Positions 46,283 through 55,041 of a stretch of DNA of 64,000 nt are shown here, in pieces. The stretch covers positions 254,015-318,014 of the forward strand of contig NZ_JAJIRQ010000006.1 in NCBI RefSeq assembly GCF_025717605.1. The letters are read 5' to 3'. The notes beneath the pieces were generated by a model. It did no database searches. It was given only the letters and a program-made list of their open reading frames with translations, and was not told the origin of the DNA. Within the stretch, counting starts at the first letter, position 1; each line of letters starts with the position of its first letter. A program made the translations under genes and the position numbers. This DNA is from Paucibacter sp. TC2R-5. Lineage in GTDB: Bacteria > Pseudomonadota > Gammaproteobacteria > Burkholderiales > Burkholderiaceae_C.

Positions 46283-47268
46283 ATATGCCAAGCACCCCAC
46301 CCTCGCGCCCTGTTGACAGGCCTTTGCCTAGCAGCAGCCGCCTCATACTCGGCTGCATGGGCATGGGCAGCGACTGGAATGGTGGCGCCGTCACCGAAAG
46401 CCATATCGCGCAGGCCCATGCTGCGCTGGAAGCTGCACTTGAGATCGGCATCACGCTGTTCGACCATGCCGACATCTACAAGCGCGGCACCGCCGAGCAA
46501 TGCTTTGGTGAATTGCTGCGCCGCCAGGCTTCGCTGCGCGACGGCATCCTCTTGCAAAGCAAATGCGGTATTCGCTTCGCCGATGACAGCGGGCCGGCCC
46601 GCTATGACTTGTCCGGCGCCTACATCGTGTCCGCCGCGGAGGCCAGCTTGCGGCGCCTCGGCGTCGAGCATCTGGACATCCTGCTGCTGCACCGCCCCGA
46701 CCCCTTGATGGAGCCGCACGAGATTGCCGAAGCCTTCAGCCGCTTGCGCAGCGCCGGCAAGGTGCGCTTTTTTGGCGTCTCGAATATGCAGGCCGGTCAA
46801 ATGCGCTGGCTGCAACAGGCCCTGGATGCGCCGCTGGTGGCCAATCAGCTGGAAATGAGCCTGGCCAAGTTGGACTGGCTGGACCACGACAGCAGCTTCA
46901 ACGATGCCCAAAACGCCAGCGCCTTGCCCTGGGCCGACACGCTGCAGTATTGCCAGCAGCAGGGCGTTCAGTTGCAAGCCTGGAGCCCTTTGGCGCAAGG
47001 CGCGTTCAGCGGCGCCAAGTCAGACAGCGCCAGCCCGGTTCAGCAGGCCACCGCCGAACTGGTGCAGAGCATGGCCGAGCAATATGGGGTGAGCGCGGAG
47101 AGCATCGTGCTGGCCTGGCTGCTGCGGCACCCGGCGGGCATACAGGCGGTGATAGGCAGTACCCGGCCGGATCGAATCCGCGCTTGCGCCGGCGCCACAA
47201 CAATTCAGCTGAGCCGCGAAGATTGGTATCGGCTCTATCTCAGCGCTCGCGGCCAGGCCTTGCCTTGA
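46279..47268 (+). CDS. Aldo/keto reductase (YdhF-like)
   Basis: A 329-aa NADPH-dependent reductase. The catalytic set is visible: D in FDHADIYKRG, Y in the same segment, K in LLQSKCGIRF, and H in LLLHRPDPL. The cofactor-binding end is IQAVIGSTRPDRIR. It resembles E. coli YdhF. The substrate is unknown. It is translationally coupled to the phosphofructokinase gene, so it may act on sugar phosphates or related carbonyls. Confidence 0.9.
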   Translation: MNMPSTPPSRPVDRPLPSSSRLILGCMGMGSDWNGGAVTESHIAQAHAALEAALEIGITLFDHADIYKRGTAEQCFGELLRRQASLRDGILLQSKCGIRFADDSGPARYDLSGAYIVSAAEASLRRLGVEHLDILLLHRPDPLMEPHEIAEAFSRLRSAGKVRFFGVSNMQAGQMRWLQQALDAPLVANQLEMSLAKLDWLDHDSSFNDAQNASALPWADTLQYCQQQGVQLQAWSPLAQGAFSGAKSDSASPVQQATAELVQSMAEQYGVSAESIVLAWLLRHPAGIQAVIGSTRPDRIRACAGATTIQLSREDWYRLYLSARGQALP

Positions 47269-47311
47269 GGCCGTCGCTGATCACCGTTAGCAAAACAAGC
47301 TAGGAAGCATC

Positions 47312-47983
47312 ATGGGACAGACCATCCAATTCACGCGACCGGACGGCGCCAACAGCGCCGCCTACCTGGCCGAGGCCGACAGCAGCGAAGGGCTCAAGCG
47401 CCCGGGCCTGATCCTGATTCAGGAATGGTGGGGCTTGAACCCGCAGATCTGCGGCGTCGCCGATCGCTTTGCGGCGGCAGGCTTCACCACTTTGGCGCCC
47501 GACCTCTACCGTGGCCGCCTGGCCAGCACGGCCGATGAAGCCACGCATCTGAAAAGCGGCCTGGACTTTGCCGACGCCACCCATCAGGACCTGGCCGGCG
47601 CCTTCGCCTTCTTGGCCCATCATTGCACCAAGATTGGCGTGACCGGCTTTTGCATGGGCGGCGCGCTGACCATCGCCGCCGCCGTGCACCTGCCGAGCTT
47701 AAGTGCGGCCAGTTGCTTTTACGGCATTCCACCGGCCGAGTTGGCGGACCCGGCGCTGATCAAAATACCCTTCCAGGGCCACTTTGCCAATCTGGACGAC
47801 TGGATCACACCTGCCGCCGCTGATGCCTTGCAAGCCAAGCTGCCGGCCTCAGCCGAAATACACCGTTATGCCGCCGAACACGGCTTCTTCAATGAGCAGC
47901 GCCCCGAGGTCTATGACGCAGCCAGCGCCGAGCTGGCCTGGACCCGCACATTAGCGTTCTTCAACAAGCATCTGTTGGCCTGA
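47312..47983 (+). CDS. Dienelactone hydrolase family protein
   Basis: A 223-aa alpha/beta hydrolase. The nucleophile is cysteine, in GFCMGGALT, as in true dienelactone hydrolases. The partner histidine lies in AAEHGFFNEQRP near the C-terminus, and the acid in the NLDDWITP region. The N-terminal LILIQEWWGLNPQI block is also family-typical. Chlorocatechol pathway genes are absent, so the natural substrate is unknown. The 3' end is 4 bp from the convergent mvaB. Confidence 0.9.
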   Translation: MGQTIQFTRPDGANSAAYLAEADSSEGLKRPGLILIQEWWGLNPQICGVADRFAAAGFTTLAPDLYRGRLASTADEATHLKSGLDFADATHQDLAGAFAFLAHHCTKIGVTGFCMGGALTIAAAVHLPSLSAASCFYGIPPAELADPALIKIPFQGHFANLDDWITPAAADALQAKLPASAEIHRYAAEHGFFNEQRPEVYDAASAELAWTRTLAFFNKHLLA

Positions 47984-47987
47984 CGCA

Positions 47988-48902
47988 TCAGGCCGCAGCG
48001 CGTTTCGCCAGCAAGGCTCTGCCGAGTCTTGACACCGGCGGCCGCCCCAACACGCCGGAGATAAAGGCGCCGGCGTCGACCAGCTTGTCGATGTCGATGC
48101 CGGTCTCGATGCCCAGGCCATTAAGCATGAAGACCACGTCTTCGGTCGCCACATTGCCGGTCGCGCCCTTGGCATAAGGGCAGCCGCCCAGGCCTGCCAC
48201 GCTGGCGTCGAAGGTGTGGATGCCCATCTCCAGGCAGGCATAGATATTCGACAGGGCCTGGCCATAGGTGTCATGGAAATGCCCGCTGACCTCGACCAGC
48301 GGGTAATGCTTCAAGGCCCGCTCCATCGCCGCCTGAATCCTTCTGGGCGTGCCAACGCCGATGGTGTCCGCCACGCCCAGATGATCAACGCCTATGCCCT
48401 TCATCAGCAGCACGACTCGCTCGACCTGGTCCGCGCTGATATCGCCCTCGTAAGGGCAGCCGACCGCGCAAGACAGCGCACCGCGCACCTTGATGCCGGC
48501 CGCGTGGGCGGCTTCCACCACCGGGGCAAAGCGCTCAATGCTCTCGGCAATCGAGCAGTTGATGTTCTTTTGGCTGAAGGCTTCGGACGCTGCGGCGAAG
48601 ACGACGATTTCATCGGGCTGGGTAGGCAGAGCCGCTTCCAAACCCTTCATATTCGGTGTCAGCACCGAATAGCGCACGCCGGGATGACGGGCTATGGCCG
48701 CCATCACCGCAAGGTTGTCGGCCATCTGCGGCACCCATTTCGGGCTGACGAAACTGCTCACCTCGATCTCGCGCAGGCCGGCCAGATAAAGCATCTCGAC
48801 CAACTGCGCCTTGTGCTCGGTGGTAACCAGCTCTTTCTCGTTTTGCAGGCCGTCGCGCGGACCGACGTCGACCAGCGTAACGCGGGAAGGGAGCGTGCTC
48901 AT
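47988..48902 (-). CDS. mvaB: Hydroxymethylglutaryl-CoA lyase
   Basis: A 304-aa enzyme that cleaves HMG-CoA to acetyl-CoA and acetoacetate, the last step of leucine degradation. It has the N-terminal VTLVDVGPRDGLQNEK, the metal-site HFHDTYGQAL, and the catalytic cysteine segment GLGGCPYAKGATGNVATED near residue 240. The start overlaps the stop of liuD by ATGA, so it is coupled to the carboxylase. Confidence 0.96.
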   Translation of the reverse strand: MSTLPSRVTLVDVGPRDGLQNEKELVTTEHKAQLVEMLYLAGLREIEVSSFVSPKWVPQMADNLAVMAAIARHPGVRYSVLTPNMKGLEAALPTQPDEIVVFAAASEAFSQKNINCSIAESIERFAPVVEAAHAAGIKVRGALSCAVGCPYEGDISADQVERVVLLMKGIGVDHLGVADTIGVGTPRRIQAAMERALKHYPLVEVSGHFHDTYGQALSNIYACLEMGIHTFDASVAGLGGCPYAKGATGNVATEDVVFMLNGLGIETGIDIDKLVDAGAFISGVLGRPPVSRLGRALLAKRAAA

Positions 48903-50899
48903 TGCGCTGTCTCCAAACGCAGCAACTCGGCGCCGTCACCGATCTGATCACCGACGGCGAACAGCAACTCGGCCACCACGCCGTCGCGCGGAGCACTGAT
49001 CGTGTGTTCCATTTTCATCGCCTCCATCACCGCCAGCGGCTGACCCTTGGCTACGGCATCGCCGACCTGAGCCAGAAAGCCAACCAACTTGCCCGGCATC
49101 GGCGCGGTCAGGCGGCCGCCTTCGGCCGGGCCGCTGCCGGCGCGGGCGATCACGTCGATCTCGATCACCAGGGCCGAGCCGGTCGGCGCGAACACTGCCA
49201 CCGTTTCGCCCTCGGCATAGGTTTTGACGGTGATGCGCTGCTGGTTGAGCCCTTCACCCAAAAGCAGCTCATGCGCTTCCAGGCTGGCCGAGTTGGCCGC
49301 GAAGGCGATCGCCTCACCGGCCACCGTCAACTGCATGCCGCCCTGGTGATGGCGCGACAGCAAGACCTCGTGGTGCACGCCGGAAATCTCCAGATCGAAG
49401 CGGCGCGACGAGGCGCCGTACATGCGCCAGCCGTCACGGCGGCTCCAGGGGTCGCTGGTTTGCAGAGTTGCTTCGGCCGCCAGCGTGTGGGCGACCACGG
49501 CCGCTGCGCTGAGACTCAAAGGCAAGCCGGGCTGCTCGAACAAAGCGGCGCGCTCGCGCTCGATCAGCGCGGTGTCGAGGTCGGCGCTTGCAAAGGATGC
49601 GGCCCCTGCGCAGCGGCGCAGGAATGCCACATTGGTTTGCAGGCCGACGATATGGGTGTCGCGCAGCGCGGCGTCCAAGCGCGCCAAGGCTTCAGCCCTG
49701 TCTTCGCCCCAGACGATCAGCTTGGCGACCATCGAGTCGTAATAGGGGCTGATCGCGTCGCCCTCGTCCACGCCGGCATCGATGCGCACATTGCCGCGCT
49801 GAAACTTCACGTGTTCAGGCCAGCGCGCCACATGCAGCGCGCCGGTGGCGGGCAGGAAGCCGGCATCGGGGTTTTCGGCGCAGATGCGCGCCTCGATCGC
49901 GTGGCCGGTCATCGTCAATTGCTCTTGCTTCAGCGGCAGCGGCTCGCCGGCGGCGACGCGCAATTGCCACTCGACCAAGTCCTGCCCCGTGATGGCTTCC
50001 GTCACCGGATGCTCGACCTGCAGGCGGGTGTTCATTTCCATGAAATAGAAGCGCCCGTCTTGCTCACAGATGAACTCGACCGTACCGGCGCCGCTGTAGC
50101 CCACCGCCTTGGCCGCCGCGACTGCCGCGCCGCCCATCTGGGCGCGGCGCTCGGCCGTCATGCCCGGCGCGGGCGCTTCTTCCAGCACCTTCTGGTGGCG
50201 CCGCTGCACCGAGCAATCGCGCTCGAACAGATAGACGCAGTCGCCGAAATTGTCGCCAAAGACCTGGATTTCGATATGGCGCGGGCGCTGCACATAACGC
50301 TCGATCAAGACTGCATCGTCGCCAAAGCTGTTGATCGCTTCGCGCTTGCAGGACGCCAGGGCCGCGTCGAACTCGTCTGACTGATAGACCGCCCGCATGC
50401 CTTTGCCGCCGCCGCCGGCGCTGGCCTTGATCAGGACGGGGAAGCCAATGCGCTCGGCCTCGGCACGCAGCAGCGCCGGGTCTTGGTCGGCGCCGTGGTA
50501 ACCGGGCACCAGCGGCACGCCGGCCGTCTCCATCAGGCGCTTGGATTCGGCCTTCAGGCCCATGGCCTGGATGGCGGCGGGTGAAGGGCCGATGAAGGCG
50601 ATGCCGTTGGCCGCGCAGGCGGTGGCAAAGGCTTCGTTCTCGCTCAGGAAGCCGTAGCCGGGATGGACGGCTTCGGCGCCGGTGGCTTTGGCCGCATCGA
50701 TGATGCGCTGCCATTGCAGATAAGAGTCGCGGGGTGCGGGGCCGCCGATCAGGATGGCCTCATCGCAGGCCTGGACATGCTTGGCTTTGGCGTCGGCGTC
50801 GGAGTAGACGGCAACGGTTTTGATGCCCATTCGGCGGGCGGTGGCCGCGACGCGGCAGGCGATTTCGCCGCGGTTGGCGATCAGGATTTTCTTGAACAT
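48899..50899 (-). CDS. liuD: Methylcrotonyl-CoA carboxylase alpha subunit (biotin carboxylase plus BCCP)
   Basis: A 666-aa biotin enzyme subunit. The biotin carboxylase domain starts MFKKILIANRGEIACRV, the ATP-grasp glycine-rich loop is KASAGGGGKGMR, and EMNTRLQVEHPVTE is the catalytic block. The biotin-accepting lysine lies in VMEAMKMEHT at about residue 630. The architecture is shared with propionyl- and geranyl-CoA carboxylases; the neighbours mvaB, liuC and liuB identify it as the leucine enzyme. GGAG is visible before ATG 50899. Confidence 0.92.
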   Translation of the reverse strand: MFKKILIANRGEIACRVAATARRMGIKTVAVYSDADAKAKHVQACDEAILIGGPAPRDSYLQWQRIIDAAKATGAEAVHPGYGFLSENEAFATACAANGIAFIGPSPAAIQAMGLKAESKRLMETAGVPLVPGYHGADQDPALLRAEAERIGFPVLIKASAGGGGKGMRAVYQSDEFDAALASCKREAINSFGDDAVLIERYVQRPRHIEIQVFGDNFGDCVYLFERDCSVQRRHQKVLEEAPAPGMTAERRAQMGGAAVAAAKAVGYSGAGTVEFICEQDGRFYFMEMNTRLQVEHPVTEAITGQDLVEWQLRVAAGEPLPLKQEQLTMTGHAIEARICAENPDAGFLPATGALHVARWPEHVKFQRGNVRIDAGVDEGDAISPYYDSMVAKLIVWGEDRAEALARLDAALRDTHIVGLQTNVAFLRRCAGAASFASADLDTALIERERAALFEQPGLPLSLSAAAVVAHTLAAEATLQTSDPWSRRDGWRMYGASSRRFDLEISGVHHEVLLSRHHQGGMQLTVAGEAIAFAANSASLEAHELLLGEGLNQQRITVKTYAEGETVAVFAPTGSALVIEIDVIARAGSGPAEGGRLTAPMPGKLVGFLAQVGDAVAKGQPLAVMEAMKMEHTISAPRDGVVAELLFAVGDQIGDGAELLRLETAQ

Positions 50900-50939
50900 G
50901 CTGTTTGTCTCCAGTCTCGTGAACTTTGAACTTTCTCTG

Positions 50940-50964
50940 GCACTTCTAGATCACTGAGAAGTGC
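50940..50964. promoter_or_regulatory. Inverted repeat upstream of liuD
   Basis: GCACTTCT (50940-50947) and AGAAGTGC (50957-50964) form a perfect 8-bp repeat with a 9-bp centre, 41 bp before the liuD start. It could be an operator or a leader hairpin; the palindromes near liuB have other sequences. Confidence 0.45.
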
Positions 50965-51020
50965 TGCAATATCTTCATTTCGTCGGGGCTTCGCTGCAAC
51001 TTCGTCATCCTTCCCAGACC

Positions 51021-51290
51021 GTGCCGGGTGTTCGCCCCGGCAGGCGACCTTCTTTCTTGGGCGTCCAAGAAAGAAGGCAAAGAAACCGCCCCTGCCGCAT
51101 GGCCCTGCGGGTCCGCTGTGGTGCTCAAGTTCGCAGGGCCGCGCCCAACTCACTGCGCTACGCTCCGTTCAGACAAGGGGCGCGAAACCAGTTCTTGCAG
51201 TCGCTTCGCGACGCCCTGCAAACTTTCCGCTCCTCGCCCACGCAGAAGGGGAACCCCGGAATACCAATACGCCTCGCTTCGCATCGGCTG
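51021..51290 (+). repeat. Copy A of a 270-bp GC-rich intergenic repeat
   Basis: About 270 bp that recur in inverted orientation at 51714-51983. Shared blocks include GCCCCGGCAGGCGACC, a 30-bp near-palindrome (51048-51077), AAACCGCCCCTGCCGCATGG, CGCGCCCAACTCACT, CAAGGGGCGCGAA, CTCCTCGCCCA and AGAAGGGGAACCCCG. The open frames over it differ between copies and look spurious, so I read it as non-coding. Confidence 0.85.
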
Positions 51291-51399
51291 ATCCAGCACT
51301 CGCGCCCGTCGTTGGAGTTCGCGTTCGCTCACTACAACCTACCCAGCCAACAAAAACTAAAAAACTGCGCGGTGAATTTAGACAGGCAACTCGGCAAAT

Positions 51400-51639
51400 T
51401 CAGTTTCTCCGCCCGCTCCTACCATCCATAAAAACAGAAACAATTGCAAAGGGTAAAAACACCGGCCAAACCATCGCGATACCGACGCCCGAAGCAAAAC
51501 GTGAAACACACGAATCTGCGAAAACGCGGTGACCAATAAGAGGGCAGTCACCTCGAACAAGCCCGGCCACCGAATAAATCAGGCCAATGAATATAAAAAA
51601 GAGTCCGCCCCATTGGTAAATTGACTGGAACAGTTGCAT
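51400..51639 (-). CDS. Small two-TM membrane protein in lower-GC spacer
   Basis: A 79-aa protein that I do not recognise. Helix 1 is GGLFFIFIGLIYSVAGLV (about residues 11-28) and helix 2 is VGIAMVWPVFLPFAIVSVFM (about 52-71); a cysteine-containing loop lies between (RGDCPLIGHRVFADSCVSRF). It ends in a basic tail DGRSGRRN. An AAGG lies about 11 bases before ATG 51639. The DNA is visibly poorer in G+C than its surroundings and lies between two inverted repeats, suggesting acquisition. Whether it is expressed is unknown. Confidence 0.5.
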   Translation of the reverse strand: MQLFQSIYQWGGLFFIFIGLIYSVAGLVRGDCPLIGHRVFADSCVSRFASGVGIAMVWPVFLPFAIVSVFMDGRSGRRN

Positions 51640-51713
51640 TTACTGCCGAACCTTCTGACCGAGATATCGCGAAACAACTATTGCCCTGTCTCCCGAGCGG
51701 CACGGCTCTAGCG

Positions 51714-51983
51714 AGCCGATGCGCAGCGAGGCGTGTCGGTATTTCGGGGTTCCCCTTCTGCATGGGCGAGGAGCGGAAGGTTTGCCGGGCGTCGCGTAGC
51801 GACTTCAAAGACTGAATTCGCGCCCCTTGTTTGAACGCAGCGTAGCGAAGTGAGTTGGGCGCGGCCCGGTAAACCTGAGCACTGCAGCGAACCCGAAGGG
51901 CCATGCGGCAGGGGCGGTTTCTTTGCCTTCTTTCTTGGGCGCCCAAGAAAGAAGGTCGCCTGCCGGGGCGAAATCCCGGCATC
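51714..51983 (-). repeat. Copy B of the 270-bp GC-rich intergenic repeat
   Basis: Inverted copy of 51021-51290, similar at most positions over the whole length. Its internal 30-bp palindrome (51926-51955) is perfect, whereas copy A has one mismatch. Homology stops abruptly at both ends. The outer end lies 37 bp from the bioB stop. Confidence 0.85.
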
Positions 51984-52019
51984 GGCCTCAACGACAAAGC
52001 AATGCCCACAAAACCGGCC

Positions 52020-53090
52020 TCAGTGCGAGTGGCAACTCACCTTGCCGCAACCATCCTCAGCAGCAGCCTGCGGCACCAACTTCTCCTCGGTAGCGCACCG
52101 CATCCCCAGCCGATCCAGCAGCGCCCTATCCTTCTCCGCCTGCGGATTGCTCGTCGTCAGCAACTTGTCCCCATAGAACATCGAGTTAGCCCCCGCCAAG
52201 AAGCACAGCGCCTGCATGCTCTCAGGCATCTCTTCACGCCCGGCCGACAAGCGCACCATCGCACGTGGCATGGTGATCCGCGCCACCGCGATCGATCGGA
52301 TGAACTCGAACGGATCCAAAGCCTCGGCGTCGGCCAAAGGCGTGCCCTCGACCTTGACCAAGTTATTGATCGGCACCGACTCCGGATACGGATTCAGATT
52401 GGCCAACTGCACGATCAAGCCAGCCCGCTGACCGCGCGTCTCGCCCAGCCCAACGATGCCGCCCGAGCAAACCTTTAAGCCCACATTGCGCACCCGGTCC
52501 AGCGTATCCAGCCGGTCCTGATAAGTACGCGTGGTGATGATCTGGCCGTAGAACTCGGGCGAGGTATCGAGATTGTGGTTGTAGTAGTCAAGGCCTGCCT
52601 CGGCCAATTGCTCGGCCTGGCCGTCACCCAACATACCGGCGGTCAAGCAGGTTTCCAGGCCCAGGGCCTTGACCTCCTTGACCATCTCACCAATCGCTTC
52701 CAAATGACGATCTTTCGGGGTGCGCCAAGCGGCACCCATGCAAAAACGGGTGGCGCCATTGGCCTTGGCCGCACGCGCCGCTTCCAGCACTTCTTGCAGC
52801 GGGATCAGCTTCTCGGCCTTCAGGCCGGTGTCGAAATGCGCCGACTGTGGGCAGTAAGCGCAGTCTTCCTCACAGCCGCCGGTCTTGATAGACAGCAGCG
52901 TGGACAGCTGCACCGCATTGGCGTCGAAGTTCTCGCGGTGCACCTGCTGGGCGCGGAACATCAGGTCATTGAAGGGCAGGTCATACAGCGCCACCACCTC
53001 TTTGACCGTCCAGGTCCTATTGCTGCGGCGCTCGGCGTCGGTGGTCGGCGTCAGCGACTGAATTTGATTGACGGTTTGGGAGTGGGTCAT
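52020..53090 (-). CDS. bioB: Biotin synthase
   Basis: A 356-aa radical SAM enzyme that inserts sulfur into dethiobiotin, the last step of biotin synthesis. The cluster motif is CEEDCAYC (CxxxCxxC, about residues 68-75). Other BioB blocks are [23 protein letters not shown] and [15 protein letters not shown]. The C-terminus ends in a short His/Cys tail (CGKVSCHSH). ATG 53090 was chosen; the frame is open upstream through bioD but with no family similarity. It is the last of the bioA-F-D-B run. Confidence 0.97.
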   Translation of the reverse strand: MTHSQTVNQIQSLTPTTDAERRSNRTWTVKEVVALYDLPFNDLMFRAQQVHRENFDANAVQLSTLLSIKTGGCEEDCAYCPQSAHFDTGLKAEKLIPLQEVLEAARAAKANGATRFCMGAAWRTPKDRHLEAIGEMVKEVKALGLETCLTAGMLGDGQAEQLAEAGLDYYNHNLDTSPEFYGQIITTRTYQDRLDTLDRVRNVGLKVCSGGIVGLGETRGQRAGLIVQLANLNPYPESVPINNLVKVEGTPLADAEALDPFEFIRSIAVARITMPRAMVRLSAGREEMPESMQALCFLAGANSMFYGDKLLTTSNPQAEKDRALLDRLGMRCATEEKLVPQAAAEDGCGKVSCHSH

Positions 53091-53110
53091 AAAAGTAGTA
53101 CTTCCTGAAC

Positions 53111-53812
53111 TTACAAAGACGAGAAAGACGCGGCTTGCGTGCGCAAGAGCGACTGATTCAAATGCGCGGCCACGGTCGACGGCGAGGGCAATGCCAAGCG
53201 GGGCACATAGCCCCAGCAAGGTGCGGCCAAAGAGGCGTCCAGCGCAGCCAGATTGTCGGTCAGATGCGGCATGTCGGCGTCCACCACGTTGCCCACCCAG
53301 CCGACCAGCTTCAAGCCCCGGGCCCGAATCGCTTCGGCCGTCAGCAAGGCATGGTTGATGCAACCCAGACGCAGGCCCACGACCAGCACGACCGGCAGGC
53401 CCAGGTCCACAGCCATATCGGCGGTGTCCCAGCCGGCACACAGCGGCACACGGAAGCCGCCAACGCCTTCAACCAGCGCCAACTCGCCCAAGGCGGCGCT
53501 GGCGCGAATGGCAGCCAACACCGGCGCGCGCTCAATGCTGCGACCTTCAAGCGCGGCGGCGATATGCGGCGCGCAGGCGGCGCGGAATTGCAGCGGGCCA
53601 ACCTGCTCCGCCGTCATGCCTATGCTTTGGGCAGCGTGCAAGCGCTGCACATCTTCATTCACCCATTGCTCGTCCAGCCATTCTTGGCCGGCAGCCAAGG
53701 GCTTGATCGGCGCCACGCGCAGGCCTAGCTGCGTGAACGCATGGGTCAAGCCAGCAGTGATGCAGGTCTTGCCGACCTCGGTGTCGGTGCCGGTGATGAA
53801 CAGCCCCCTCAT
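53111..53812 (-). CDS. bioD: Dethiobiotin synthetase
   Basis: A 233-aa ATP-dependent carboxylase closing the ureido ring. It begins [19 protein letters not shown] (P-loop), followed by the PIKPLAAG substrate lysine segment and the [11 protein letters not shown] block, where family members usually have VEGAGG. The start overlaps the bioF stop by ATGA. Confidence 0.95.
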   Translation of the reverse strand: MRGLFITGTDTEVGKTCITAGLTHAFTQLGLRVAPIKPLAAGQEWLDEQWVNEDVQRLHAAQSIGMTAEQVGPLQFRAACAPHIAAALEGRSIERAPVLAAIRASAALGELALVEGVGGFRVPLCAGWDTADMAVDLGLPVVLVVGLRLGCINHALLTAEAIRARGLKLVGWVGNVVDADMPHLTDNLAALDASLAAPCWGYVPRLALPSPSTVAAHLNQSLLRTQAASFSSL

Positions 53813-55041
53813 AAAACCTCTGCCTTTTCCATGTCGGCAGCCGCCGCCGCCAAGGCTTGCAAAAGCTGCGCCACATCGGCCTCAGTATGCGTGGCGCACA
53901 GAGTAATTCGCAGCCGCGCCTCGCCTGCCGGCACGGTCGGCGGGCGTATGCCGGGCACGCGCAGCCCCTCGCGCTCCAGCCGCGCGGCCAGCGCCATCAC
54001 TTCGGCATTGCCGCCGATGATCAAGGGCTGGACGGGGGTGTCGGACGGCGCCAGGCGCCAGCCCAAGGTCGGGTGCTGCGCCAACATCGCTTCGATGCCG
54101 ACGCGCAGCTGCGCTTGAAGGCGGCGCAAATTGGCGCGGCGCTCGGCGCCCAGCTCGCTGTCGATCAGCCCCAAGCTGGTCAGCAAGGCATGCTCGACGG
54201 CCGGCGGCGAGGCGGTCGAGAAAATGTAGTTGCGGGCGGCCTGCAGCAGGTAATCGGTGATGGTGGCGTGGGCCACCACAAACGCGCCGGCCAGCCCGGC
54301 CGCCTTGCCCAGCGTGCCGACCAGAATCAGGCGTTCGCTGCGCAGTTTGAAATGCTCCAGCGAGCCGCGGCCCCGCTCGCCCAGCACGCCAAAGCCATGC
54401 GCATCGTCAACAATCAGCCAGGCGTCGAACTCGTCGGCCAGCGCCAGCAGCTCCGGCAGCGGCGCCAAGTCGCCGTCCATGCTGAAGACGGCGTCGGTGA
54501 CGATCAGCTTGACCTTGGCTTGGCTGACCGCCAACAGGCCGCGCAGCTGCACCACATCGGCATGGGCATAACGCGTCACTTGCGCGCGCGCGAGTCGGCT
54601 GCCATCGATCAGCGAGGCATGGTTCCAGGCTTCCGAAAAGATCTCGGTGTGCTCGTCGCCCAAAGCGGTGACGACGGCCAGATTGGCCATATAGCCGGTG
54701 CAAAAGCCCAGCGCCTTGGCCTCGGGGATGTGCGGCGCCATCCAAGCGGCCAAGGTTTCGGCGACTTGTTCATGGGCTCGGCTGTGGCCGCTGATCAGCG
54801 GCGATGCACCGGAGCCGCCGCCGTAGAGCATCGCGCCGTCGATCAAGGCGGCGGTGATTTGCGGCTCGGCCGCCAGGCCCAAATAGTCGTTCGAGCAGAA
54901 CATCAACAGCTCACGCGTGCGGCCGTCAGCGCCCCGCACCTGCTGGCGCGGCGCGGTCGGGCTCTCGGCCTGACGCAAAAAACGAGTCAGGCTTTGCGCC
55001 TCGATAGCAGCCAGTTTGGCGTTCAGATGGTCAAGCAACAT
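53809..55041 (-). CDS. bioF: 8-amino-7-oxononanoate synthase
   Basis: A 410-aa PLP enzyme joining pimeloyl thioester and alanine. Visible blocks are FCSNDYLGLA, GSGASPLISG, FCTGYMANLAV, VTDAVFSMDGDLAPL, VDDAHGFGVLG and the PLP lysine in GTLGKAAGLAG (about residue 240). ATG 55041 lies 9 bases after GGAGG; ATG 55047 is 6 bases nearer to the same site. Either start overlaps the end of bioA. Confidence 0.95.
   Translation of the reverse strand: MLLDHLNAKLAAIEAQSLTRFLRQAESPTAPRQQVRGADGRTRELLMFCSNDYLGLAAEPQITAALIDGAMLYGGGSGASPLISGHSRAHEQVAETLAAWMAPHIPEAKALGFCTGYMANLAVVTALGDEHTEIFSEAWNHASLIDGSRLARAQVTRYAHADVVQLRGLLAVSQAKVKLIVTDAVFSMDGDLAPLPELLALADEFDAWLIVDDAHGFGVLGERGRGSLEHFKLRSERLILVGTLGKAAGLAGAFVVAHATITDYLLQAARNYIFSTASPPAVEHALLTSLGLIDSELGAERRANLRRLQAQLRVGIEAMLAQHPTLGWRLAPSDTPVQPLIIGGNAEVMALAARLEREGLRVPGIRPPTVPAGEARLRITLCATHTEADVAQLLQALAAAAADMEKAEVL

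Noticed and set aside
48902-50380. A 492-codon open frame antisense to liuD
   Set aside because: Shadow of the carboxylase gene.
50961-51431. A 156-codon frame over repeat copy A
   Set aside because: Crosses the repeat boundary into unrelated spacer and is not mirrored by copy B beyond the repeat.
51548-52009. A 153-codon frame over repeat copy B
   Set aside because: It reads through the non-coding repeat; copy A translates to a similar peptide only because the DNA is repeated. No domain or start signal.
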